From Collimonas arenae (GTDB lineage: Bacteria; Pseudomonadota; Gammaproteobacteria; Burkholderiales; Burkholderiaceae_D): a DNA stretch of 64,000 nucleotides. The notes beneath the pieces are model-generated. The model worked only from the letters and a program-made list of their open reading frames with translations. It was not told the origin of the DNA and did no database searches. The stretch is taken from positions 4,836,001 to 4,900,000 of the forward strand of contig NZ_CP009962.1 of assembly GCF_000786695.1 (NCBI RefSeq). Direction: 5' to 3'. A program made the translations under genes and the position numbers. Positions 9,608 through 18,307 of this stretch are shown here, piece after piece (position 1 is the first letter of the stretch; each line of letters opens with the position of its first letter).

Positions 9608-10423
9608 GTGAAGCGTCACGCCGGTATATTTGCATGCTTTTTTATCTATTTCATTGCCATCGCTGGCAGCTTGTTACCTGCTGTTGAAAGCCGTGCGGAT
9701 GCGATGGACGACATCCAGAGCCGGCGCGCGATTCGTATCGCCGTGCCGAAGGATACCCCGCCCTTCGGTGCGGAAAATCCGTACAAATCGCTGGAAGGAT
9801 TCGACATATCGATCGCCAAGATGATTTCGCTGGAGTTGGGCGTCAAGCTCGATATGGTGCCGCTGGCGAGCGCCGACCGTATTCCTTCATTGTTGAACCA
9901 CCATGTCGACCTGGTGATTTCCAGCTTGGGTAAAAATCCGGAGCGCTTGAAACAGATCGATTTTTCGCAAGCCTATGCGCCGTTTTATCTTGGCGTTTTC
10001 GGGGCCCCAAATCTGGACGTGAAAAATGCGGCCGGCCTGACTGGTAAATCGATCGCGGTCCTCAAGGATTCGATAGAAGATGTCGAGCTGAGCAAGATTG
10101 CACCGCCATCTACCATCATTAAGCGCTTCGGCACCAGCAAGGAAGCGGAACAATCCTATCTGCAAGGTGAATCCAAGCTGCTGGCGGCGGGCAACGTACT
10201 GATTTCCGCCTTCACAAAAGAGCAGGCCGAAAACACACAGTTGAAAATCGTGCTGAAAGACTCGCCTTGCTTCATTGGTGTTAACAAGAACGAAACTGCG
10301 TTGCTGAACAAGATTAATACAATGCTGACCAGTATCAAGAAAAACGGCATGCTCAACGTCAATGCCCAACGCTGGTTCAAAGCGCCGCTGCCTGACAGCG
10401 TGTTGCATAGCGGGATTGAGTAA
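9608..10423 (+). CDS. Periplasmic amino-acid-type solute-binding protein (SBP_bac_3), orphan
   Basis: The protein has 271 residues and starts at GTG 9608 behind GGGAG. A signal peptide covers about 1-31. The body begins RRAIRIAVPKDTPPFGAENP..LEGFDISIAKMISLELGVKLDMVPL, the lobe I pattern of family 3 binding proteins for polar amino acids, and includes DLVISSLGKNPERLKQIDFSQAY. There is no permease or ATPase gene next to it, so it must either borrow another transporter or act as a sensor-like binding protein. A strong terminator follows, showing that it is a single-gene unit. Confidence 0.85.
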   Translation: MKRHAGIFACFFIYFIAIAGSLLPAVESRADAMDDIQSRRAIRIAVPKDTPPFGAENPYKSLEGFDISIAKMISLELGVKLDMVPLASADRIPSLLNHHVDLVISSLGKNPERLKQIDFSQAYAPFYLGVFGAPNLDVKNAAGLTGKSIAVLKDSIEDVELSKIAPPSTIIKRFGTSKEAEQSYLQGESKLLAAGNVLISAFTKEQAENTQLKIVLKDSPCFIGVNKNETALLNKINTMLTSIKKNGMLNVNAQRWFKAPLPDSVLHSGIE

Positions 10424-10450
10424 CCCGGAAGCAGGTTGTCACAAATGAAT

Positions 10451-10480
10451 ATGGGCTCCGTCAACGGAGCCCATTTTTTA
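10451..10480 (+). terminator. Terminator of the solute-binding protein gene
   Basis: ATGGGCTCCGT, a CA loop and ACGGAGCCCAT are followed by six T. Confidence 0.92.
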
Positions 10481-10604
10481 TTTCCGGGCTAATTCTCGCT
10501 CACATCGATTCCAGCACTGCTGCTACGCCAAGATATGCCCGCAACCGGCCGTCGAAGATGTGGTAAGTTCGCGACATGACATCCATTACGCAGGGAGAAA
10601 CAGC

Positions 10605-10931
10605 ATGCCAACCGCAAGCCTGAATGGCGACATCATCACCAGTTGGGAAAGCTTCCATAACGAATCCGCCAAGGTCTTCGGCTTCCCCGAATTCTATGGC
10701 CGCAACATGAGTGCCTGGATCGATTGCCTGAGTTATCTGCGCGATGAAGACGGCATGAGCAAGTTCCGGCTCAAGGAAAATGAAATACTGAACATCGAGG
10801 TGCTGCACAGCGAAAAGCTGCGCCAGCATGCCGCGGAAATCATCGAAGAGCTTGAGTTCTGCATTTCTGCAATCAACGAACGTTACGACGACTACGGTGA
10901 AAAGCCAGCGCTGAAACTGACGTTGCGCTAG
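10605..10931 (+). CDS. Barstar-family protein (ribonuclease inhibitor fold), orphan
   Basis: The protein has 108 residues from ATG 10605, chosen because GGGAGAAACAGC precedes it; the frame stays open further upstream without a ribosome site. The sequence ITSWESFHNESAKVFGFPEFYGRNMSAWIDCLSYL is the barstar signature (helix 1 and helix 2 with the FYGRN..A..D motif). Barstars bind and block barnase-type RNases. No RNase or other toxin gene lies nearby, so this is either a solitary immunity gene or a housekeeping regulator of a distant RNase. It ends 20 bases before the convergent phosphodiesterase gene. Confidence 0.88.
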   Translation: MPTASLNGDIITSWESFHNESAKVFGFPEFYGRNMSAWIDCLSYLRDEDGMSKFRLKENEILNIEVLHSEKLRQHAAEIIEELEFCISAINERYDDYGEKPALKLTLR

Positions 10932-10951
10932 ACGTCGCTGTAGTTCGCCCC

Positions 10952-11770
10952 TTAATCGATCAGCTTGTCTCCGTCGTAAAACGGATACGGCCCGTCGAAC
11001 TCTCCGATATAGGCAGTGTGGCTAATCAAGCCCGCATCGGCATCCCACAGATGCAATTGAAACGCCGGCGGTTCCATCACAAACCGGGATGCTGCCTGCG
11101 GACTCAAATCCAATGCAACCTGATGTGCTACGCCAGGACAGGTTGAAGCAATGGTACCGCCAAAACGTACCTGGATGGCGCGATGCAAGTGACCACAAAG
11201 AATTCGCTCTACCTGTGGATGAGCTTGCACCACGGCGGCCAATGCATGCGGCTGCGCCAGGCCTATGTTGTCCATGTGGCCGATGCCGGTTTTAAACGGC
11301 GGATGGTGCATCACGATCACGGTCGGCGTGTCTGGCTGCGCCGTCAGTACCTTGTCCAGCCAAGCCAAGCTAGCGGCTGCCAATGCACCGCCGCTGGATT
11401 GTGGAATGACCGTGTCCAGCGCGACTATGCGCAGCGGATGTTCATCGATCACGTACTCGATTCTGTCCGTACCTTGCTGAAGATACGAGTGCTCTGGAAA
11501 GGCCGCTCTCAGGGCATCACGGTCATCGTGATTCCCGGGCAAAAGGTAATAAGGCATCGTCAGAGGCTGCAGGAGCAGGCGCAAGAACGCATACTCTTCC
11601 GGCAGGCCGAAATCGACCAGGTCGCCGGTAATCACCACCGCGTCAGGCCGCTGCTTGAGTTGATTGATCTGCGCCACGCAGCACCTCAGGCTTTCTGCGG
11701 TATCGACCACCCGATACGATTTCTTGCCATGCGCCTTGATGTGCAAATCGGAAATCTGGCACAGAATCAT
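10952..11770 (-). CDS. GpdQ/CpdA-like metallophosphodiesterase, last gene of an ABC-importer operon
   Basis: A 272-residue calcineurin-like phosphoesterase with all metal motifs: D8-x-H10, GD50, GNHD at 79-82, HH at 155-156 and GHLH at 193-196. The layout fits the class III cyclic-nucleotide/glycerophosphodiester phosphodiesterases (CpdA, GpdQ). Its ATG overlaps the stop of the ATPase gene (ATGA, 11767-11770), so it is translationally coupled to the importer. This suggests that it hydrolyses the imported compound, perhaps a glycerophosphodiester or another phosphodiester. The cAMP function of CpdA is less likely in this context. Confidence 0.8.
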   Translation of the reverse strand: MILCQISDLHIKAHGKKSYRVVDTAESLRCCVAQINQLKQRPDAVVITGDLVDFGLPEEYAFLRLLLQPLTMPYYLLPGNHDDRDALRAAFPEHSYLQQGTDRIEYVIDEHPLRIVALDTVIPQSSGGALAAASLAWLDKVLTAQPDTPTVIVMHHPPFKTGIGHMDNIGLAQPHALAAVVQAHPQVERILCGHLHRAIQVRFGGTIASTCPGVAHQVALDLSPQAASRFVMEPPAFQLHLWDADAGLISHTAYIGEFDGPYPFYDGDKLID

Positions 11771-12828
11771 GCTGGTGCCTCGTCATGAAAATGCAGCAAG
11801 GCATGCTCGGGTACACGTAACGATATGCGCTCCCCGATCTGCCAGGATGCCCGCCTGCCGGTTTCAACCACCACAGCTTGCTCTGTCCCGACATCGATCA
11901 GCAAGCGGGTCCTGTCTCCGAGAAAGAAGGTCGACAGAATGTCTCCTTGCATGTTGGCGTCGTCCATTTCACCGGCGACGACTTCGACATCTTCCGGTCG
12001 AAACATCAGCGTCGTCCGCTTACCAACGGATGCGGTATCGCATGGAAGCTGGCCGCCTGCAAAGTGCAGCAGGCCATCGCATGCGGTACCTGTGATGCGA
12101 TTCATGGTGCCAATGAAATCGGCGACAAAATGGTTGGCGGGACGATAGTAGATGTCTTGCGGGCTGCCGATTTGTGCAATCTTGCCACGTTCCATGACCA
12201 CTACACGGTCCCCCAATGCCATCGCCTCGCTCTGGTCGTGCGTCACATAAATGGCTGTGATGCCAAGCTTTCGCAATAGCTGGTTGAGGTCGGCCCGCAG
12301 GGTTTCACGTAACTTGGCGTCAAGCGCAGTCAGCGGTTCATCCAGCAACAATACCTTGGGCTCGACAGCAAGCGCGCGGGCCAGCGCAACCCGTTGTTTC
12401 TGGCCTCCCGACAGCTGGTCGATACGGCGTTGGCTGAAGCCTTGCATATGCACCATCTCCAGTAGCGCTTCAATTTTTTCGAGGCGCTGAGCGGCGGGCA
12501 TCTTGCGGATTTTCAAGCCGTAAGCAATGTTTTCGCCGACTGTCATGTTGGGAAACAAAGCGTAATTCTGGAACACCATGCCGACGCCGCGCTTTTCTAT
12601 CGGCAAGGCGGTGACGTCTTCGTCACCGAATAAAACCTGACCGCCGGCATCTGGAAATTCCAGACCCGCAATCAAGCGCAACGTCGTGGTTTTTCCACAG
12701 CCCGATGGCCCCAGCAGCACCACGGTTTCGCCCGGATGGATTTCCAGCTCTATAGGCTGCAGCGCCTGTGCGCCATTGGCGAAGGTTTTACCGCACTGGA
12801 TTAATTTAATGGAAACAGCATTCTTCAT
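11767..12828 (-). CDS. ABC importer ATP-binding protein (Ugp/Pot/Fbp type)
   Basis: The protein has 353 residues from ATG 12828, preferred over the ATG at 12864 because it forms an ATGA overlap with the permease stop. Walker A is GPSGCGKTTT (40-49), the signature LSGGQKQR (139-146), Walker B VLLLDE (159-164) and the switch VTHDQSEAMAL. A C-terminal TOBE-like regulatory part follows from about 235. This is the subfamily that energises spermidine, iron, glycerol-3-phosphate and phosphonate importers. It works with the two permeases upstream. Confidence 0.92.
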   Translation of the reverse strand: MKNAVSIKLIQCGKTFANGAQALQPIELEIHPGETVVLLGPSGCGKTTTLRLIAGLEFPDAGGQVLFGDEDVTALPIEKRGVGMVFQNYALFPNMTVGENIAYGLKIRKMPAAQRLEKIEALLEMVHMQGFSQRRIDQLSGGQKQRVALARALAVEPKVLLLDEPLTALDAKLRETLRADLNQLLRKLGITAIYVTHDQSEAMALGDRVVVMERGKIAQIGSPQDIYYRPANHFVADFIGTMNRITGTACDGLLHFAGGQLPCDTASVGKRTTLMFRPEDVEVVAGEMDDANMQGDILSTFFLGDRTRLLIDVGTEQAVVVETGRRASWQIGERISLRVPEHALLHFHDEAPA

Positions 12829-13628
12829 AAACGGACTCTTGAGCGTGTGGTGTGCGTGACCCATTGCATGGCGATCAGCAGGGGGATAATCATCACGAAG
12901 AAAATCAGCGTGTAGGCGGAGCCGACTTCAAGCCGCATTGAGGCATAGCTGTCGGCCAGTCCCACCGGAAGGGTCATGGTCAGTGGCGTATGCAACATCC
13001 ACGTAATGTTGAATTCGCCGATCGACAATGTGACCACCATCAGCGCACCGGCCAGGATGCCGGAAAATACGTTGGGAATCACAATGCCGAAAAATCGCTG
13101 CATCAATCCGGCACCAAGGCTAGCCGCAGCTTCTTCCAATACCGACAATTGCGAGGACTGCATCACCGCCAGCACCGGCCGCACCATGAACGGCAAGGTG
13201 AACAGCACGTGACCGACCAGGATAAATAACAGGCTGCCGCGAAACTCCCGATATTGGCCGTACGCCATGATCAGTGCCAGCGCAGTGGCCAAGCCCGGCA
13301 CTGCCACCGGCATCATCAGCAATTCTTCGATGGCGCGCGCCAGACGACTGTTGCCGCCATTGTGGCGCGCCAGCATATATGCTAGCGGCACGCCAGCGAT
13401 TGTTGTGACGACTAGGCAGGCCAGTGCAATCGCAATCGAACGCCAGATCGTTACTTGGTAGGTATCCCAGACCTGCGCTATCCAGCGTCCGGTAAAGCCA
13501 CTGGAAAGGCCGATGAAAAAATTATCAGTGATACCAGCCAGCATCGACAATACGATCGGCACGATCAGGAATGCGCATACCAACAAGGTAAAGCCGAGCT
13601 GGAGATAAAAGCGGAAGGATTTATGCAT
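12825..13628 (-). CDS. ABC importer permease 2
   Basis: A 267-residue inner-membrane protein with about six hydrophobic segments and the EAA coupling motif (EEAAASLGAGLMQRFFGIVIPNV, around 153-175). It is a PotC/PhnV-like permease. It starts 13 bases after the stop of the first permease gene and overlaps the ATPase gene by four bases. Confidence 0.9.
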   Translation of the reverse strand: MHKSFRFYLQLGFTLLVCAFLIVPIVLSMLAGITDNFFIGLSSGFTGRWIAQVWDTYQVTIWRSIAIALACLVVTTIAGVPLAYMLARHNGGNSRLARAIEELLMMPVAVPGLATALALIMAYGQYREFRGSLLFILVGHVLFTLPFMVRPVLAVMQSSQLSVLEEAAASLGAGLMQRFFGIVIPNVFSGILAGALMVVTLSIGEFNITWMLHTPLTMTLPVGLADSYASMRLEVGSAYTLIFFVMIIPLLIAMQWVTHTTRSRVRL

Positions 13629-13641
13629 GCTGTTCCCTGTC

Positions 13642-14487
13642 CTATGCCGCAGCGCCGACTGTATTGCCCGACCACGAACGGGCCAGCGCCAGCACCAGCC
13701 AGGTCATCGCCCCCAACACGATCGACAATGCTGCCGCCATGGCAAAGTTGGCATAGCTGGTAAATTCGTTATAGATCGCCATCGGCAATACATCAATGTT
13801 GGTCGCCAAAGTGAAAGCTGTGCCGAAAGCGCCGACGCTGGTGGCAAAGCAGATTGCTCCGGATGAGATCAATGCCGGCGACAAAGCCGGCAGCACGACG
13901 TTGGCAAATACCTGTAGAGGATTGGCGCCCAATGAGCGCGCAGCTTCCTCCAACGCCGGGTCTAGCTTTTCTGCGGCCGCCATCACCGTGAGGATGACGC
14001 GTGGTATCGAGAAATACAGATAACCCAGGAACAGGCCGCCTAGCGAATAGGCGAATACCCAGGAATCGCCGAGCAACCAGTTTGTCACTAACCCGATCAA
14101 ACCTTGGCGCCCCGCCAGCATGATCACCATGAAGCCGACCACTACGCCCGGAAAAGCCAGAGGAAAGGTCAACATGGCGAGCAGGACGGATTTTCCGGCG
14201 AAGCGGTTGCGTTGCAAAAACAGGGCGACGAACGATGAAATCATCAATGTCGCCAAGGTCACCACGGCGGACAACAGCATTGTGGACAGCAGGCTCATCA
14301 AATAATGATGATTGGTCATCACCGCAAAGTAGGCTGCAATCCCAGTGGGTCCACTGGCGCCCACCTCTAGCAAACGCAGCATCGGCAGTAGCCAGAAGGC
14401 CAGGAACAGCGTCACACCGGGAACGGCAAACAGTAAATATACCTGGTGTCGCGCCGGCATGCGCCGTCTCGGCAGTTGCATGCTCAC
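13642..14487 (-). CDS. ABC importer permease 1
   Basis: The protein has 281 residues, with about six membrane segments and the EAA motif EEAARSLGANPLQVFANVVLPAL. It is PotB/PhnU-like. Translation probably starts at GTG 14487, which overlaps the TGA of the binding-protein gene (GTGA); ATG 14481 is an alternative two codons in. Confidence 0.9.
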   Translation of the reverse strand: MSMQLPRRRMPARHQVYLLFAVPGVTLFLAFWLLPMLRLLEVGASGPTGIAAYFAVMTNHHYLMSLLSTMLLSAVVTLATLMISSFVALFLQRNRFAGKSVLLAMLTFPLAFPGVVVGFMVIMLAGRQGLIGLVTNWLLGDSWVFAYSLGGLFLGYLYFSIPRVILTVMAAAEKLDPALEEAARSLGANPLQVFANVVLPALSPALISSGAICFATSVGAFGTAFTLATNIDVLPMAIYNEFTSYANFAMAAALSIVLGAMTWLVLALARSWSGNTVGAAA

Positions 14488-15491
14488 CGCACTTCAGCCT
14501 GATAACGTTCGCTAAATGCGCGCTGGACCTCTGCCATCTTGCCGTAATCGACAGATTTGGCGCGAGCGTATTCTGTCGCAGGTAAAAAATGCGACTGGGC
14601 TTCTTTGGAAATGGCGGAAGCGCGCACCGGCCGCAGATAGGCGTTGGCCCAGATAGCTTGGCCTTCGTTGGATAGCAGGAAATCCAGCACTTTCTTGGCA
14701 TTGGCGGGATTCGGGCCGTTTTTCACCAGACTGACCACGTAAGGCACGGTCAAGGTTCCTTCACTAGGAATCACAAAAGCGACATTGGCTTTGTCTTTGT
14801 ATCTGGCGCGATAAGCATCGAAGTCATAGCCGAACAGAATCGGAATCTCGCCAGACAGCAGACGCGCATACGAAGTTTGCTTAGGCACGATCGGTTGATT
14901 TTTTTGCAGCGCCTTGAAATAGTTGATGCCTGGCGTGAAGTTATCCAGGGTGCCACCGAGCGCCTGGTTGATTGCTACCGCTCCGACATAACCGACGAAA
15001 GCGCTGGCCGGATCAAGATAACCGATCAATCCCTTGTACTCCGGCTTGAGCAAATCCTGCCAGGAACGCGGCACCGGCTTGCCCTTGAGCGCATCGACAT
15101 TCACCATGATGCCCATGGTGCCGGAATGAATCGTGAACCAATAGCCATCCGGATCTTTCAGATCATTTGGAATTTCATTCCAGCCGGCCGGCTTATATGG
15201 CGTAATCACTTCCTTCTTTTTCGCTTCAATCCCGAAGGTCACGCCGACATAGGTGAAGTCGGCAACGGGACTTGCTTTTTCCGCGATGATCTGCGACAGC
15301 GACTGGCCGCTGTTCTTGTTGTCGGGCGGCACCGTGATGCCGGTCTTGTCCTTGATCGCCTTGATCTGCGTTGCCCAGTCTGCCCATTCAGGCGGGCAGT
15401 TATAGCAAATTGCATTCTGCGCAACGGCATGGACCGATGCGACCAGGGCGAAGGTGGCGACCATCGCATGGAAAACACGTGCTAAGCGCAT
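14484..15491 (-). CDS. ABC importer periplasmic solute-binding protein (spermidine/iron/phosphonate class)
   Basis: The protein has 335 residues with a signal peptide cleaved near 25 (AVAQ then NA). The body (ADFTYVGVTFGIEAKKKEVITPY, HSGTMGIMVNVDALKG..PRSWQDLLKPEYKG) is that of the family 1/6 extracellular binding proteins. These bind polyamines, ferric iron, 2-aminoethylphosphonate, sugars or phosphodiesters. The ligand cannot be read from the sequence. The GpdQ-like enzyme at the end of the operon points to a phosphate-ester or phosphonate ligand. Confidence 0.87.
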   Translation of the reverse strand: MRLARVFHAMVATFALVASVHAVAQNAICYNCPPEWADWATQIKAIKDKTGITVPPDNKNSGQSLSQIIAEKASPVADFTYVGVTFGIEAKKKEVITPYKPAGWNEIPNDLKDPDGYWFTIHSGTMGIMVNVDALKGKPVPRSWQDLLKPEYKGLIGYLDPASAFVGYVGAVAINQALGGTLDNFTPGINYFKALQKNQPIVPKQTSYARLLSGEIPILFGYDFDAYRARYKDKANVAFVIPSEGTLTVPYVVSLVKNGPNPANAKKVLDFLLSNEGQAIWANAYLRPVRASAISKEAQSHFLPATEYARAKSVDYGKMAEVQRAFSERYQAEVR

Positions 15492-15508
15492 GCTGCTTCC
15501 TTTCTGTT

Positions 15509-16537
15509 TTAGCGGTGAGAAGTGAACGGTTTGACCGACCCGCCGATGCGGACGGTGTGGGGCAATATGTGCGATGCGACGACCAAATGGCCACCCTGCT
15601 GCTCTTCAATCGTGGTCACCAGCGTGCGCAACGCCAGTTCGCCGATTTGTTCGGACGGCTGCTCGACGCTGCTCAGCGTCGGCTCCATCAGTTCACCTAG
15701 CGGAATGCCATCGAAGCCCATGATCGAGACGTCGTCAGGTACCCGCAAACCAAGTGCGCGCAAATCGCGCATCGCACTGAGCGCCAGCAAATCGTTGGAA
15801 CAAAACAAGGCGCTTGGTCGTTGTGACGGATTGCGAAACGCCTGCAAATATTCGAAGGCAAGCGAAGTATTGGTATGGCGCGGAACCTCAATCGGTTCCA
15901 GCGGAACCAGGTTATGCTGCTGCATTGCCTGCAGATAGCCGTGATAACGCTGGATGGCGCGATCCGAGGCATGGAACTGGCCAGCAAGCATCTGGATGCG
16001 TTGATGGCCAAGCCGGATCAGATAAGTGACGGCATCATATGCAGCAGCCCGGTTATCCACTGAAACCGACGGCCGAGTACTTTCTTGCGGTTGGTTGTAC
16101 ACCAGTACATATGGAATCTGTTCGCGCTCAAGCACATCCAGTGTGGCGCTGGCATCAGCGTTCGTGACGGTAAGGATGACGCCATCAACGCGATGGGCCA
16201 GCAACAACTCTACCGCCGCGGCTTCATCTTGCTGGCGGTATTCGGTGGCCGTAAGCATCACCGAATAATCGCGCTGGCGCGCCGCCAGCTCTACACCTTG
16301 CAGGCATTGCGCAAACACAGTATTAGAGAGAGTCGGCACCACTACGCCAACCGTCCGTGAACGCCCCGCACGCAAGTTGCGCCCGGTGAAATTCGGCCGG
16401 AAACCGAGTGCCTCTATTGCCTGATTAACCTTGCCGGCCGTGTCGATACTGACCGAGTCGGGATTGTTCAGCAAACGCGATACCGTGGCGATCGAAACGC
16501 CTGCTTCTAAAGCAACTTGTTTGATGGATGGACGCAC
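15509..16537 (-). CDS. LacI-family transcription regulator of the ABC importer operon
   Basis: The protein has about 342 residues. The helix-turn-helix is at residues 4-25 (SIKQVALEAGVSIATVSRLLNN), followed by the hinge and the periplasmic-binding-like domain (VGVVVPTLSNTVFAQCLQGVE). I place the start at GTG 16537, because the longer frame from ATG 16579 would run through the operator palindrome and add residues unlike any LacI N-terminus. No Shine-Dalgarno is visible before the GTG. It is the first gene of the unit, with only 17 bases to the binding-protein gene, so the regulator and importer are probably co-transcribed and self-repressed. Confidence 0.85.
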   Translation of the reverse strand: MRPSIKQVALEAGVSIATVSRLLNNPDSVSIDTAGKVNQAIEALGFRPNFTGRNLRAGRSRTVGVVVPTLSNTVFAQCLQGVELAARQRDYSVMLTATEYRQQDEAAAVELLLAHRVDGVILTVTNADASATLDVLEREQIPYVLVYNQPQESTRPSVSVDNRAAAYDAVTYLIRLGHQRIQMLAGQFHASDRAIQRYHGYLQAMQQHNLVPLEPIEVPRHTNTSLAFEYLQAFRNPSQRPSALFCSNDLLALSAMRDLRALGLRVPDDVSIMGFDGIPLGELMEPTLSSVEQPSEQIGELALRTLVTTIEEQQGGHLVVASHILPHTVRIGGSVKPFTSHR

Positions 16538-16549
16538 GATGTAGTGATT

Positions 16550-16579
16550 GATGTAAACGTTTACATCGTGCCTGCGCAA
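16550..16579 (-). promoter_or_regulatory. LacI-type operator overlapping a candidate promoter
   Basis: GATGTAAACGTTTACATC (16550-16567) is a perfect 18-bp palindrome with the central AACGTT of LacI/PurR/CcpA-type operators. On the minus strand a -35-like TTGCGC (16574-16579) and a -10-like TTACAT (16551-16556) are 17 bases apart, and the palindrome covers the -10 and half of the spacer. Binding would block the polymerase. The operator is seen directly; the promoter boxes are inferred. Confidence 0.8.
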
Positions 16580-16732
16580 TGTTACGTGCTGATGACGTTT
16601 TACCTCTCAAACGAAATTAGTTTTCTGCCGTTATATTGCGAACTGTTGGGGCGAGGTTACTTGTCTGATCAGATCGGCTAACGGAAACCCTCCAGCGGTC
16701 CCAGTTTTAGAGCTGGCATGGATGAGACTACG

Positions 16733-17188
16733 CTAGCGAGGCGAGCGGATATAGTAGATATCCCATTCTTCCTCTGAGAGAAACTGAAAACCATGACGCT
16801 GATAAAAGCGATTTGAATCACTGTCGCGCAAGGCCCCCACGCGCAGCGGCATGGCTTGCGCATCCGCTTCTGCAAAAATTTTTTCCAGCACCGCGGCGCC
16901 AATCCCTTGTCCTTGGCAATCTGGACGAATGTAGAGGTGATCCAGCAACAATTGATCCGGCCCCGGTTTAACCACGACGAACCCTGCACGCTGTTGATTC
17001 ACCATTACATGCCGCGTATGGATAGCAGAAAAACCGGCGCGAAAACGTTCTCTTGCCCGAGCAGGATCAAAGCGACCGACCCGTTCAAGACTTTCACGCA
17101 TTGCTTCGATCCGTAGTGCGACTAGCTCTTCAAAATCGTTGTCTTCTGCTTGAACCAAGGACACCTTCGGGGCGTTCAATATTCGCAT
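16733..17188 (-). CDS. GNAT-family N-acetyltransferase
   Basis: A 151-residue protein with the acetyl-CoA loop PDCQGQGIGAAVLEKIF (about 89-105) and the closing strand SNRFYQRHGFQF typical of GNAT enzymes. The target is unknown. It lies upstream of and in the same direction as the LacI operon, but 195 bases and the operator separate them, so it is probably a separate unit. Confidence 0.85.
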   Translation of the reverse strand: MRILNAPKVSLVQAEDNDFEELVALRIEAMRESLERVGRFDPARARERFRAGFSAIHTRHVMVNQQRAGFVVVKPGPDQLLLDHLYIRPDCQGQGIGAAVLEKIFAEADAQAMPLRVGALRDSDSNRFYQRHGFQFLSEEEWDIYYIRSPR

Positions 17189-17334
17189 GGTCGTTCAAAT
17201 CTGTCAGTGATCGTTAAGCGATTTTAACTGAATGACCGAAAGTCAGGCTCAGCGCTACTCTGGCGCTGTCAGGCATGATGGAGTAGGCTATACGTGTCGC
17301 CATGCGCAGCCCATGGCCCTTACAGGTTACCAAT

Positions 17335-18186
17335 ATGGAAAAGACCGCGTTTGTGTTCGCAGGCGGCGGCAGTCTTGGCGCCATCGAAGCCGGCATGCTG
17401 CGTGAACTGATCGCCTCTGGCATAAGCCCGGACTTCCTGGTTGGCGCTTCCGCCGGAGCGATCAACAGTGTCTTTTTTGCCTATCAACCACATGCGGCCG
17501 GCACCACGCGCCTCGAGTTTTTGTGGCGTGGCATCCGTCGCCAGCAGATCATGCCTTGGTCGATTTTATCGGTGCTGGGTGCCTTTCGAGCACAAGGCAC
17601 ACACCTGGTCAGTTCCACGAAATTGCGCGAACTGCTTTACGAGCATTTTGGCAACCGTAAGCTGGAGGAGACCGATCTTCCGGTATATGTTGTTGCGACC
17701 GAGATGAAAACAGGTAATGAGGTAGTCATTTCTTCTGGATCAGCAGTGGATGCCGTACTCGCCAGCACCGCTATTCCCGGTGTTTTTCCACCAGTTGCAC
17801 TGGATGGACATATGCTGATCGATGGCGGCGTCGCCAACAATACGCCAATCTCCACGGCAATTCGATTGGGAGCGACTCGTGTCGTTGTGCTGACTACCGG
17901 ATTTACTTGCGCGGAACGGCGCCAGCCTAAAGGTGCGCTCGAACACGCCATGAGTGCACTCAATCTTCTGGTCGCACGGCAGTTGGTATCCGATCTGGAA
18001 CGTTGGTCTTCACATGCAGCGATTGCTGTGGTCGCTCCCTTATGTCCGCTGGATGTATCACCCTACGACTACAGCCAGTGCGGACTTCTGATTGACCGAG
18101 CCGCAGCCGAAACACGACGTTGGCTGGAAGCCGGCGGACTGGATAAACAGGCGATTCCAGATGCGCTCAGACCACATTCACATTAA
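17335..18186 (+). CDS. Patatin-like phospholipase
   Basis: The protein has 283 residues from ATG 17335, which puts the oxyanion loop GGGSLG at 10-15 as usual. The Ser-Asp dyad is present: GASAG with Ser39, and DGG with Asp163. Members hydrolyse acyl esters of lipids. No signal peptide is seen, so it is a cytoplasmic or membrane-associated lipase of the RssA/YchK-like bacterial group. It is divergent from the GNAT gene and followed by a terminator. Confidence 0.88.
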   Translation: MEKTAFVFAGGGSLGAIEAGMLRELIASGISPDFLVGASAGAINSVFFAYQPHAAGTTRLEFLWRGIRRQQIMPWSILSVLGAFRAQGTHLVSSTKLRELLYEHFGNRKLEETDLPVYVVATEMKTGNEVVISSGSAVDAVLASTAIPGVFPPVALDGHMLIDGGVANNTPISTAIRLGATRVVVLTTGFTCAERRQPKGALEHAMSALNLLVARQLVSDLERWSSHAAIAVVAPLCPLDVSPYDYSQCGLLIDRAAAETRRWLEAGGLDKQAIPDALRPHSH

Positions 18187-18273
18187 AAAGAAGAAGAAAT
18201 CCGATAAGCCGGGAATCTTAAATTGCAATGAATCCAGGAAACGACAAAATTTTGAGCATATTGAAATGCTTGG

Positions 18274-18307
18274 GAAAGCCAGTCGCGCGAGCTGACTGGT
18301 TTTTTTG
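18274..18307 (+). terminator. Terminator downstream of the patatin gene
   Basis: GCCAGTC and GACTGGT arms around a GCGCGAGCT loop are followed by seven T. Confidence 0.85.

Noticed and set aside
16538..16579. A 14-residue N-terminal extension of the LacI protein
   Set aside because: It would be encoded by the operator palindrome and does not resemble LacI N-termini.
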